From Bordetella petrii (GTDB lineage: Bacteria > Pseudomonadota > Gammaproteobacteria > Burkholderiales > Burkholderiaceae_B): 64,000 nt of DNA. Below are positions 1-8,330 of the stretch, one piece after another. The stretch spans positions 2,653,943-2,717,942 of the forward strand of contig NZ_JAFMZZ010000001.1 in NCBI RefSeq assembly GCF_017356245.1, read 5' to 3'. Position numbers and translations under genes: made by a program. Under the pieces are notes generated by a model, which was not told the origin of the DNA, searched no databases, and saw only the letters and a program-made list of their open reading frames with translations. How positions within the stretch are numbered: position 1 is the stretch's first letter; each line of letters opens with the position of its first letter.

Positions 1-1
1 C

Positions 2-1318
2 ATCAATGGGGCCAACGATATCCCGACAGCCAACGATGATGCCGCCGATGCGGTCGAAGCCGGCGGCGTGAACAACACCGACCGGGGCGTCAATCCCGCG
101 GGCAACCTGCTCGACAACGACAGCGATGTCGACCACGGCGACACAAAGACAGTCGTGGCCGTTGAAACCGCCGGCGAGGCAGGCACGGTGGGCGGCGGCA
201 CGACGGGACAGTACGGCAGGCTGGTGCTGACCGCCGGCGGCGCCTATGAATATATCGTCGACAACAACAATCCGCAGGTCCAGGCCTTGCGCACCGCTGG
301 TGAAACGCTGACCGAAGTCTTCACCTACACCATGCGCGACGCGGCCGGCGTGACTGCCCAGGCGCGCCTGGTGGTCACCATTGCGGGCCGAGACGACACG
401 CCTGTCGCCAGGGACGACAGCAATAGCGTCAATGACGTGGATGGGCCGCCAACCACCGAAGGCAATGTGCTGGACAACGACAGCGACGTGGACGGCGGCG
501 ATGAGCTCGAAGTTTCGGGAATCCGGGCGGAGCAGGGGGATCAGCAGGCGGGGGCTGGCGAACGGCTGGCTGGTCGCTATGGCTATATCGTCATGAATGC
601 CGACGGCAGCTACCGCTATGAGATCGACCTGAGCAATGCCGATGTCGAGGCTGCACGGGGACGAGGCCCGATCCTGAGCGACGTGTTCGTCTACACCGTC
701 ACCGATCTTGCCGGCCAGCAGTCGCAGGCGCGGCTGACCATTGTGCTGGACCTGGATGCCGCATATGTGGACCGCGGCGATCCGCATGGGCTGTTTGGCG
801 CGCAGGACCTGCAGCAGCGCCTTGTCCACGATCTGAATGTGGACCCCGTGGTTTTTGTGACGCCGGCCGTGCGCGACAGTCTTATCTTGCAGCGCTGGCT
901 GCAGGCCAGCATACGCGGCCAACAGCCCGGGCTCGACCTGCCGCCTGAAATCACCATCGAGTCGCTGGCCGCCGGCCTGCTGGAACAGGACCACGATACG
1001 CCGCTTACCCCCACCATACAGGCCCTGCAATGGCTGGCCCGTTATGAGGACGCCTTGATGCAGACACGTTATTCAAGGGTGTTCTTGTCCGCCGACGGGC
1101 TGCTGCGCGACGACTCAGCCTTTGCTTACCGCGAACTGCGGATGCAGCCCGGGTCCGAGCGGGAACGGGAAAACGAACGCGCGAAAGAACCCGGGCAGAA
1201 CGGCGTGGCGCCCCGGGCCGGGTCTTTCAGCGAACAGATCCGCGCCAGCGCCGGCCGTCCCGTGCTGCGCGAGGCCTGGCGGCCTGATGGGGAAATCAGC
1301 AAAACGAGAGGAGCGTGA
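2..1318 (+). CDS. VCBS-repeat surface adhesin, C-terminal part (5' end outside window)
   Basis: The reading frame is open from the window edge, so only the last ~438 residues are visible. Two VCBS-type beta-sandwich repeats can be seen. Each carries the N-L/V-L-D-N-D-S-D-V-D calcium-type motif, a G-x-Y-G block and a F-x-Y-T-x-x-D-x-A-G block, with repeat borders near residues 15 and 135 of the visible part. The last ~190 residues are not repetitive and end in a charged, Arg/Glu-rich tail; I see no glycine-rich RTX nonapeptides. Proteins with such repeats are usually very large secreted or cell-surface adhesins used in biofilm formation. It sits directly upstream of an outer-membrane factor, two adaptors and an M50-like membrane protein that are probably its export partners. 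Family assignment is secure; function and export route are inferred. Confidence 0.8.
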   Translation: MNGANDIPTANDDAADAVEAGGVNNTDRGVNPAGNLLDNDSDVDHGDTKTVVAVETAGEAGTVGGGTTGQYGRLVLTAGGAYEYIVDNNNPQVQALRTAGETLTEVFTYTMRDAAGVTAQARLVVTIAGRDDTPVARDDSNSVNDVDGPPTTEGNVLDNDSDVDGGDELEVSGIRAEQGDQQAGAGERLAGRYGYIVMNADGSYRYEIDLSNADVEAARGRGPILSDVFVYTVTDLAGQQSQARLTIVLDLDAAYVDRGDPHGLFGAQDLQQRLVHDLNVDPVVFVTPAVRDSLILQRWLQASIRGQQPGLDLPPEITIESLAAGLLEQDHDTPLTPTIQALQWLARYEDALMQTRYSRVFLSADGLLRDDSAFAYRELRMQPGSERERENERAKEPGQNGVAPRAGSFSEQIRASAGRPVLREAWRPDGEISKTRGA

Positions 1319-1319
1319 C

Positions 1320-2837
1320 ATGAAGGCATACCGGGAGTTCCGTCTCAGCTTGCTTGCGCTGGCCATCGTGGGATTGACAGCCTGCTCATCCACCCAGCTG
1401 GCTGCCCCATATACGAAAGATGAGATCGAGCAGCGTATCGAACAAGACCGCAAGATGATGTATGCGGACCAGGAGCCGGTGACGCATCCGATCACTTTCT
1501 ACGAAGCCGCGGCGCGCGCGTTGAAATACAACCTGGACTACCGGCTCAAGCTCATGGAAAGCGCGCTGGCGCGCAATCTGGTGGACGTGACACGGCATGA
1601 AATGCTGCCCAAGCTGATTGCGTCGGCGGGCTACACCAGCCGTTCCAACGAATCGGGCGGAACCTCGGTCGGCATCGATGATGGCGAAGTCAGTCTGCGG
1701 CCGTCTACGTCAGAACAGCGCTACCATCGGCTGGCCGACCTGGAACTGACCTGGAGCACGCTGGATTTCGTGGTCGCCTATGAGCGGTCGCAGCAGAAGA
1801 TGGACCAGGTCTTGATGGCCGAGGAAAGACGCCGCAAAGTCGTGCAGAACGTGCTTCAGGACGTGCGCAATGCGTATTGGCGCGCGGTGGGCGCCCAGCG
1901 CCTGATTGCGCGCGTGGACGAACTGATGGAACGCGTGAACGACGGCCTGGCGTCGGCGCGCGAAGCCGAAAAGCGCGGCCTGCTGCCGCGCCAGCAGGCA
2001 TTGGCCTACCAGCGGGCCCTGCTGGACGCCGTCGGCCTGCTGTCGACGCGCCGCCAGGACCTGGAACTGGCGCGGTCCGAGCTGGCCGCGCTGATGTCGC
2101 TGCCTCCGGGCACGGAGTTCCGCGTGGCCGACGAAGCCGAACCTGCCATTCCGATGCCGAATTTCGATGTCCAGACGCTCGAACACCTGGCGCTGGAGAA
2201 CCGGCCGGAGATCATGGAAGAGTGGTATCGCAAGCGTGTCACAGAGAACGACATCAAGATTGCCAAGGCCGAACTGTGGCCGCATATTACCTTTACCGCG
2301 GGCGCGCACTATGACTCCAACAAATATCTGTACAACAACAGCTGGAATGCCATAGGCATACGGGTGTCCTGGAATCTCCTGAATCTGCTCAGCATGCCCG
2401 CCCTGGACGCCGCCGGGAAGAACCAGGACAAGGTCGCCGATCTGCGCCGCATGGCCCTGTCGATGGCGGTGCTGACCCAGGTGCGGGTGGCGGCGCAGCG
2501 CTATTACCTGGCCCGGGAACAGTTCAATTTCGCCGAGCAAAGCATGGAAGTCGACAGCCGCTTGCGCGACTATGCCAAGGCCAGCGCCAGCATCTCGGCC
2601 GACTCGAAGCTGGAATACATCCGGGCCGATGCGCGCTGGCTGTTGTCGCGATACCAGCGATTCGCGGCCTATTCCGACGCGCAGGCGGCCTGGGGCCGGC
2701 TGTATAACTCAGTGGGGCTGGACGTGATGCCGGATGTGATCCAAAGCCACGATATCGCCACCTTGGCCAAGGAAATCCAGAAAACCATGGAAAACTGGGA
2801 GCACTCGACCCTGCTGGCCCAAAGCGAGGTCGAATGA
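1320..2837 (+). CDS. TolC-family outer-membrane efflux lipoprotein
   Basis: 505 residues. I chose the ATG at 1320 because a GAGAGGAG ribosome-binding site precedes it and it opens a lipoprotein signal peptide with lipobox LTAC (Cys22). The frame stays open further upstream, but that stretch overlaps the adhesin gene. The remainder is the alternating helical and strand pattern of the outer membrane efflux protein family, with two related halves (about 60-270 and 290-490). It should form the trimeric outer-membrane channel and periplasmic tunnel for the export system encoded around it. The start lies 1 base after the adhesin stop and the end overlaps the next gene by ATGA, so translation is probably coupled. 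The substrate is inferred from position only. Confidence 0.85.
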   Translation: MKAYREFRLSLLALAIVGLTACSSTQLAAPYTKDEIEQRIEQDRKMMYADQEPVTHPITFYEAAARALKYNLDYRLKLMESALARNLVDVTRHEMLPKLIASAGYTSRSNESGGTSVGIDDGEVSLRPSTSEQRYHRLADLELTWSTLDFVVAYERSQQKMDQVLMAEERRRKVVQNVLQDVRNAYWRAVGAQRLIARVDELMERVNDGLASAREAEKRGLLPRQQALAYQRALLDAVGLLSTRRQDLELARSELAALMSLPPGTEFRVADEAEPAIPMPNFDVQTLEHLALENRPEIMEEWYRKRVTENDIKIAKAELWPHITFTAGAHYDSNKYLYNNSWNAIGIRVSWNLLNLLSMPALDAAGKNQDKVADLRRMALSMAVLTQVRVAAQRYYLAREQFNFAEQSMEVDSRLRDYAKASASISADSKLEYIRADARWLLSRYQRFAAYSDAQAAWGRLYNSVGLDVMPDVIQSHDIATLAKEIQKTMENWEHSTLLAQSEVE

Positions 2838-3604
2838 CGGTCAGAATAGCGCGCATCTTTGTTGCTCAGGCGGCGCTGGCCAGCGCGATCTGCTGTCTGC
2901 CGGCCTGGGCTCAGACAGATCCCCTGGCTGCGGTAAGCGACCCCAACGCCATCCGCGTCCTGCTGACCGCCAACCCGGAAAGTACACTGGCGGCCCCGAT
3001 GGCCGGGCGCCTGGACGTCATGGACGCGCGGCTCGGCAAACACGTAGAAGAAGGCGACGTACTGTTTCGGCTGGAATGCGCCGAGCCGCAGGCGCGCCTG
3101 CGCATGGCGGCCGCTGAACTGGCCGGCGCCAAGGAAACGCTGCGCGCCAAGGTCGGGCTGCGCAAGCTGGATGCGGCCGGCGATACTGAAGTAGCGCTGG
3201 CCCGCGCGGCAACTGACCGCGCCGCCGCCGCCCAGGAACTGGCTCAGGCCCAGGTCGACTACTGCACGGTAGCCGCGCCTTATTCGGGGCGCGTCGCCAA
3301 GCTTTACGTACGCCCTCACGAAAGTGTAAGCGTCGGCACGCCGCTGGCTGACCTGGTCAGCGATGGCCCGGTGAAACTGCGCTTGAACCTGCCGTCGCGC
3401 GAATTGCGCCATGTGGAGGTCGGCACGCCGTTCCAGATCGACGTCATCGAAACCGGCAAGCGCTACAGTGCCGTTGTCACGGCGATCAACGCCCGGGTCG
3501 ACGCGGTGGCCCAGTCCATTGAACTGGAAGGGAAGGCAGAGGACCCGCAGCAGGAACTGATGCCGGGCATGAGTGGAATAGCAGACTTCCAACTATCCAA
3601 ATAA
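2834..3604 (+). CDS. Periplasmic adaptor subunit (RND/HlyD membrane-fusion type), short
   Basis: 256 residues with a Sec signal peptide of about 26 residues ending in AWA. After it come a biotinyl-lipoyl-like half (A-P-M-A-G-R-L-D near residue 55), a short alpha-helical hairpin rich in Ala, Arg and Glu, a second lipoyl half with Y-S-G-R-V-A-K-L, and a beta-barrel segment. This is the membrane-fusion-protein fold that bridges inner-membrane components to a TolC channel. It is shorter than typical RND adaptors (350-400 residues), mostly because the helical hairpin is short. The start overlaps the TolC-like gene (ATGA). No inner-membrane pump gene of RND or ABC type follows, which is unusual for this family. 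Confidence 0.8.
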   Translation: MTVRIARIFVAQAALASAICCLPAWAQTDPLAAVSDPNAIRVLLTANPESTLAAPMAGRLDVMDARLGKHVEEGDVLFRLECAEPQARLRMAAAELAGAKETLRAKVGLRKLDAAGDTEVALARAATDRAAAAQELAQAQVDYCTVAAPYSGRVAKLYVRPHESVSVGTPLADLVSDGPVKLRLNLPSRELRHVEVGTPFQIDVIETGKRYSAVVTAINARVDAVAQSIELEGKAEDPQQELMPGMSGIADFQLSK

Positions 3605-3608
3605 GCTG

Positions 3609-4940
3609 ATGCAGGAAGATATCCTCCTGTTGCTTCAATTGGCGGAGGTCGAGGGCCTGGCGCGCCAGGCCGACGATATCCAGCAGTTGAGTTTCCATAT
3701 CGCCAATGACGCGCACCCTTTACTGAATTATCGCCAGGCGCTGGTATTCGAAGAGCAGGGCGATAAGTGGCGCCTGCTGAATATTTCCGGCCTGGTGTCG
3801 ACCGACCAGGAATCGCCTTACCTGGTGTGGCTGGAGCGCACCCGCAAATGGTTGCGCGAGCAGGTGGCCGACGGCAAAGACCTCTGGCTGACGGCGCCGC
3901 CCGAAGAGGGCGCCACGACGCTTACCGCCCAGGGATGGAACGAGTGGTGGACCGAGGGCGTATGGCTGTGGCCGCTGAAGTCCCGCGCGGGCAAGCCGCT
4001 GGGCTGGGTCGTGTATCTGCTGGACCAATCCCCGACTCCCGGGCAGCGGGCCGTGATGGCGCGCCTGGGCCAGGCCTGGGCCTACAGCTGGGAACTGCTG
4101 GCGCGGCGCAGCAGGCCGATCCGAAGCTGGCGCAAGGGCCGGCTGGCCAAACTGGTGCTGCTGTTGTTGGTGGCTTTGTGCTTTCTTCCAGTGCACCAGC
4201 GGGCGCTGGCCCCGGGCGAAGTCACTTCGCTGGACCTGGAAGTGGTCAGTGCGCCGCTGGATGGTGTCATCAAGGCCGTTCACGTCCGTCCCAACCAAAC
4301 GGTCCAGGCTGGGCAGCTTTTGTTTTCGCTGGATGACACGACATTGAGCCATCGCCTCGCAGTCGCGGCCCGGGCTGTAGCGGTGGCCGACGCAGAGTAC
4401 CTCGCGGCCAGCCAGACCGCCTTTCGCAATGAAGACAGCAGGGCGCGGCTGACGGTGCTGCAAAGCCGCGCGGAAGAACGGCGCGCCGAGCTGGCGTCCA
4501 TCAAGTCCCAGCTGCAGCGGCTGGAACAGCGGGCGCCGCGGGCCGGCGTGGCCGTGTTTGCCGACGTCAACGACTGGATCGGCAAGCCGGTTGTCACAGG
4601 TGAGCGCATCATGCAACTGGCCGATCCCGCCAGGCCCGCAATGCTGATACAACTGCCCGCGTCCGACGCCATCTCGCTGGATGTCGGGGCGCCGGTCGAT
4701 TTCTATCTGACGGTGCGGCCCTTGAAGCCGCTGCATGGCCGTATCATCGAGACCAGCTACGAGGCGGCCCTGACACCCGAAGGCGTGCCCAGCTACCGCC
4801 TGCGCGCCAGTATCGACGAAGGCGAGGGCGCCCGCATCGGCCTGAAGGGCACCGCCAGAATTTCCGGAGGCAGGTCGGTGCTGGGTTTCGAGATCATCCG
4901 CCGGCCGCTGGCCGCGCTGCGGGCTTTCACGGGGTTCTGA
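3609..4940 (+). CDS. Membrane-anchored HlyD-like adaptor with GAF-like N-terminal domain
   Basis: 443 residues and no signal peptide. Residues 1-175 form a soluble, probably cytoplasmic domain that resembles a GAF/PAS-like sensor fold (inferred from its length and mixed pattern; low certainty). One transmembrane helix lies at about 178-195. The periplasmic part then has a lipoyl half (A-P-L-D-G-V-I-K-A-V-H-V near 218), an Ala/Arg/Glu-rich helical hairpin (260-310), a second lipoyl part and a beta barrel. This is the usual layout of a HlyD-type adaptor, except that a cytoplasmic domain replaces the short N-terminus. It starts 4 bases after the previous stop and ends 3 bases before the M50-like gene. 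Two adaptors in one cluster suggest separate inner- and outer-membrane connections. Confidence 0.75.
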   Translation: MQEDILLLLQLAEVEGLARQADDIQQLSFHIANDAHPLLNYRQALVFEEQGDKWRLLNISGLVSTDQESPYLVWLERTRKWLREQVADGKDLWLTAPPEEGATTLTAQGWNEWWTEGVWLWPLKSRAGKPLGWVVYLLDQSPTPGQRAVMARLGQAWAYSWELLARRSRPIRSWRKGRLAKLVLLLLVALCFLPVHQRALAPGEVTSLDLEVVSAPLDGVIKAVHVRPNQTVQAGQLLFSLDDTTLSHRLAVAARAVAVADAEYLAASQTAFRNEDSRARLTVLQSRAEERRAELASIKSQLQRLEQRAPRAGVAVFADVNDWIGKPVVTGERIMQLADPARPAMLIQLPASDAISLDVGAPVDFYLTVRPLKPLHGRIIETSYEAALTPEGVPSYRLRASIDEGEGARIGLKGTARISGGRSVLGFEIIRRPLAALRAFTGF

Positions 4941-4943
4941 ACC

Positions 4944-7034
4944 ATGCCGGCCGCGCGATCCTTGCCCGGGCTGCGTGAAGATCTGCGCATTTTCGGCGCT
5001 TCGCCGCAAATCGACGGCAGCCCGGCCTGGATCATTGAAGACCCTGTGCGCAACCGCCATTTTCGCATCGGCTGGCTGGAATTCGAGTTTCTGGCGCGCT
5101 GGAAGATGAAGCCTGATGAGCTGCTCGCCGACATTGCCCAAGCCACCCCTTTGCAGCCCGACGGTGCCCAGCTGGGGGAATTCGCCGAGTTCTTGCGCAG
5201 CAATCAATTATTGCGCGCAGCGCCATCGCAAAGCCAGGCCATGGCAGCGGCTGAGCCTCGGCGTCCGTGGATGCAGCTGAAATGGTGGCTGCACAATTAC
5301 CTGTTCTTCCGCATTCCGCTCATCCACCCCACGTACTGGCTGTCGCGCCTGTATCGCCGCCTGCGCTTTCTGTTCCACCCCCTGACTGCCTGGCTGGTGG
5401 CCGCATTGAGCCTGTCCGGCGTGTTCCTGACCTTGCGGCAGTGGGACACATTCCAGCATACCCTGTTCGAATCGGTGTCCTGGAAAGGCGCGCTCGGATT
5501 CGCGCTGGCGCTGGCCGTGGCCAAGACCCTGCACGAGTTCGGCCATGCCCTGGTGGCGACGCATTTCAAGGTTAGGGTCGGGCACATGGGCGTGGCTTTT
5601 CTGGTCATGTGGCCCATGCTGTACACCGATACCAGCGAGTCGTGGCGCCTGACCGAGCCGCGCCAGCGGCTGATGATCGCCGCGGCCGGGATCACCACCG
5701 AATTGATCATCGCCGGCCTGTCTACGCTGCTGTGGGCGGTGCTGCCGCCTGGGGTGATGCGCCAGGCCTGTTTTTATCTGGCCACCACCAGCTGGGTGCT
5801 GTCGCTGGCGCTCAATGCCAGTCCGTTCATGCGCTTCGACGGCTATTTCATCCTGTCTGACTGGCTGGATCTGCCCAACCTGCATGAACGCGCTGCGGCC
5901 CTGGCGCGCACGGCGCTGCGGCGCCTCGTCCTGGGTGGGAACGACCCCTGGCCCGAATCTTTTCCGCCGCGCCAGCGACGCAGGCTGATTCTGTTTGCGT
6001 GGGTGACCTGGCTCTATCGGCTGGTGATCTATCTGGGAATCGCGTTGGCGGTGTATCACTTTTTTTTCAAGGCGCTGGGCGTGGTGCTGCTTGCGGTGGA
6101 GCTCGGTTATTTCATCGTGCGGCCCTGCTGGCGCGAGCTGAAAGTCTGGTCGCAGCGCCGGCGGCATATCCGGCGAGCACGGCGCACAGTACTGTGGCTG
6201 GTGTTGCTGCTGTTTATTCTGTGGCTGGCGATACCGCTTCCGACCTCTATCCGGGCGCCTGCCCTGGCACGGGCTGCTCAGCAATGGGCCGCCTTTACCC
6301 CGACACCGGCGCGCGTGACCGAGTTGGCCAGGGCAGGGCAGGTCACTCGCGGAACGGTATTGCTAAGCCTCGAGAACCCCGACTTGAGCAGCCAGGCCCA
6401 GGCCGCTCTGGCCGGCATCCGCGGGGGTGCGGCGCGCCTGTCGGGCCTGCTGGACCAGTCCAGCGGCCTGGAGCAGCAGGCCGCCACGATGGAATCGCTG
6501 GCCATGAGCCTGGCCAACGCGCAATCGGTCGCCGCCGAACGTGAAAAACTGATTCTGCGCGCGCCATTCGATGGCACCTGGCTGGATGTGCCGCCCGAGC
6601 TCCGGCCGGGCAGCTGGGTTGGCCAGCAGCAGAGCCTGGGCCGGCTGGTCGATCCTTCGCGCTGGATTGCCGAGGCTTATGTCAGCGAAGAAGACATCCA
6701 GTCGCTAAGCCCTGGCAGCCAAGGCTGCTTCTATCTGGAAAGCGATCCGGTGCGCCAGTGCGGCAGCATTGAAACCATCGCGCCGGCACGGTTGCAGCGA
6801 TTGCCGTCGCCCTTGCTCGCCACGGTGCATGACGGTCCCATTCCTGCGTATCAAAAGCAAGAGGCCTTGATCCCGGAACAGGCGTTGTACACGGTGCGCC
6901 TGCAGCTGGATGAGCCGCTGCCGCTGCTGCGCGAGCAACGCGGGAAGGTCTATTTTGAGGGCGTCAGGCGCAGCCGGCTGATGACAATATTGAGATATTT
7001 CGCCAGCCTGGCCATCCGGGAAAGCGGTTTCTGA
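4944..7034 (+). CDS. M50 site-2-protease-like membrane protein with PqqD-like N-terminus and HlyD-like C-terminus
   Basis: 696 residues. Residues 1-90 look like a PqqD-type winged-helix peptide-binding domain (inferred from the pattern G-x-P-x-W-I-x-x-D and I-G-x-x-E-F-E). A polytopic membrane part follows, with the zinc motif HEFGH (197-201) and a probable third ligand Asp299 in F-D-G-Y-F, so the M50 metalloprotease site looks intact. After about eight transmembrane helices, residues ~440-696 form a periplasmic adaptor-like region with lipoyl and beta-barrel pieces. Such M50-plus-HlyD proteins occur next to TolC-like and HlyD genes in place of an ABC transporter, but their mechanism is not established as far as I know. 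It closes the tight + strand cluster that starts with the adhesin. Confidence 0.75.
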   Translation: MPAARSLPGLREDLRIFGASPQIDGSPAWIIEDPVRNRHFRIGWLEFEFLARWKMKPDELLADIAQATPLQPDGAQLGEFAEFLRSNQLLRAAPSQSQAMAAAEPRRPWMQLKWWLHNYLFFRIPLIHPTYWLSRLYRRLRFLFHPLTAWLVAALSLSGVFLTLRQWDTFQHTLFESVSWKGALGFALALAVAKTLHEFGHALVATHFKVRVGHMGVAFLVMWPMLYTDTSESWRLTEPRQRLMIAAAGITTELIIAGLSTLLWAVLPPGVMRQACFYLATTSWVLSLALNASPFMRFDGYFILSDWLDLPNLHERAAALARTALRRLVLGGNDPWPESFPPRQRRRLILFAWVTWLYRLVIYLGIALAVYHFFFKALGVVLLAVELGYFIVRPCWRELKVWSQRRRHIRRARRTVLWLVLLLFILWLAIPLPTSIRAPALARAAQQWAAFTPTPARVTELARAGQVTRGTVLLSLENPDLSSQAQAALAGIRGGAARLSGLLDQSSGLEQQAATMESLAMSLANAQSVAAEREKLILRAPFDGTWLDVPPELRPGSWVGQQQSLGRLVDPSRWIAEAYVSEEDIQSLSPGSQGCFYLESDPVRQCGSIETIAPARLQRLPSPLLATVHDGPIPAYQKQEALIPEQALYTVRLQLDEPLPLLREQRGKVYFEGVRRSRLMTILRYFASLAIRESGF

Positions 7035-7141
7035 TTACGATCAGACCTGTAAGCCGGACGACGTGGTGAAGGTCAAGTAGGGCAGTTCGCCGGTTTTTCC
7101 GCGATCCTGCCTGGCCTGCGGCGCCGGGCGTGCTCGTAACT

Positions 7142-7165
7142 TTACATAATATACATTATGCGTAA
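7142..7165. promoter_or_regulatory. AT-rich palindrome beside the 3' end of the LysR gene
   Basis: A perfect inverted repeat CATAAT-ATAC-ATTATG (7145-7160) with outer TTAC/GTAA arms lies in an otherwise GC-rich convergent gap. Its half-sites resemble the CATAA/TTATG operator on the far side of the same LysR gene at 8257-8273. It could be a second operator or a remnant of a lost promoter. The rest of the gap 7035-7166 shows no gene. Confidence 0.35.
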
Positions 7166-7166
7166 T

Positions 7167-8138
7167 TCAAACGCCGCTGGAGGCCAGGCGTTCGGCCATG
7201 GAATATCTGTCGATGTAGTCTCTGAAATGCTTCAGGAACGCCTTTTCCGCGGCAGCCGGCTGCGCGTCCCGGTGCCACAGCAGATGAAGATCCACGGTGC
7301 ATACGCCTTCGCCCGGCGGCAGGCGCCACAGGCGCCCTTGTTCGATATCCGCCTGCACGCTGTGCTCAGGCAGGCAGCCAATGCCGAAACCGGCGATCAG
7401 CAGCCGCTTGACCTCGTCATGCTGCGTCGACGCTGCCACCACCCGGCCGGAAAAGCCCCGCTGGTCGCGAAAAATGGTTAACGGCGACAGGCTGTCGCCA
7501 AGCGCGTCGCTGGCGAACGAAACGAAGTTCTCGCCCAGCAGTTCTTCGATGCGGACGTCCTGTTTGCCGAACAGCGCATGGTTGCGGCCGCAGAACAGCG
7601 CATAGCGCTGCTGCAGGAAAACTTTGCTTTCAAGGCGCCGGGGCATCTGCCGGCACAAGGCGATGCCGGCCGTGGCGGCCCGCTGCTGTATCAGGGTGAC
7701 GATCTCGCTGCTCGGCAGCACGTCCATCTGCACCTCGATCCGTGGATGCTGGCTGTGGAAATCGGCCCAGAAATCGTCGTACACCGCGGAATGGATCCGG
7801 CTGGCGACCAGCAGGCGGATACGCCCCGTGGCTTCCGCTTCCGCCTGCGAGACATCCGCCAATAGCTGCGACACATTGCCCTGGATCGCCTCGACCGCCC
7901 TGCACGCTTCTTCGCCCGCATTTGTAACCGTAAAAGCCACGTTGTGCCGTTCGATCAGCCGCCGCCCGAGCTGATCTTCCAGGCGCTTGAGCGCCTGGCT
8001 GACTGCCGATTGGGTCAGGTGCAGCTTGGCGGCGGCGCCGCTGATGCTTCGTTCCTGAACAATGACCAGAAAGGTCCGCAGCAGATTCCAGTCCAGGCGG
8101 TCGCTGGAGCGAGGGTCTTGCAGGATGGGAATTTGCAT
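7167..8138 (-). CDS. LysR-family transcriptional regulator
   Basis: 323 residues from the ATG at 8138. The frame is open far upstream, but that extension runs antisense through the divergent MFS gene and lacks domain sense. Residues ~15-75 form the LysR winged helix-turn-helix (L-T-Q-S-A-V-S-Q-A-L-K-R-L-E), followed by the periplasmic-binding-like effector domain. It is transcribed divergently from an MFS transporter and an M20 amidohydrolase, which it probably controls in response to their substrate. Two inverted repeats in the 192-bp divergent region, one with T-N11-A spacing, are the likely operators. The inducer cannot be read from sequence. Confidence 0.9.
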   Translation of the reverse strand: MQIPILQDPRSSDRLDWNLLRTFLVIVQERSISGAAAKLHLTQSAVSQALKRLEDQLGRRLIERHNVAFTVTNAGEEACRAVEAIQGNVSQLLADVSQAEAEATGRIRLLVASRIHSAVYDDFWADFHSQHPRIEVQMDVLPSSEIVTLIQQRAATAGIALCRQMPRRLESKVFLQQRYALFCGRNHALFGKQDVRIEELLGENFVSFASDALGDSLSPLTIFRDQRGFSGRVVAASTQHDEVKRLLIAGFGIGCLPEHSVQADIEQGRLWRLPPGEGVCTVDLHLLWHRDAQPAAAEKAFLKHFRDYIDRYSMAERLASSGV

Positions 8139-8241
8139 GGGGAAACGCGGGCAACTGGCGGGGTTGGCCTCACAAGGCAGCAGAAAGCCGGCAGAAAACC
8201 GGGAATGGCCACAAGATGGCGCGTCATTATTGTTGCTTAAG

Positions 8242-8273
8242 TTTCTTATTAGAAAGCATAAATTGACGTTATG
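8242..8273. promoter_or_regulatory. LysR-type operator region between divergent genes
   Basis: Two adjacent perfect inverted repeats: TTTCT-N4-AGAAA (8242-8255) and CATAA-N7-TTATG (8257-8273). The second fits the T-N11-A pattern of LysR-type binding sites (T8259, A8271). They lie in an AT-rich patch between the LysR start (8138) and the MFS start (8331), where recognition and activation sites are expected. Binding by the adjacent LysR is inferred. Confidence 0.6.
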
Positions 8274-8330
8274 TCCAGCGCGGAGCGATAACGCTTCTTC
8301 GCACAACGACATCCATCCAAGAGGAAAACC

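Noticed and set aside
1122..1319. N-terminal extension of the TolC-like protein
   Set aside because: It overlaps the adhesin 3' end and precedes a complete lipoprotein signal peptide with a strong ribosome-binding site at 1320.
7158..7481. Possible small + strand gene starting at the AT-rich palindrome
   Set aside because: It is antisense to the LysR coding region and has no ribosome-binding site; the palindrome is better read as an operator.
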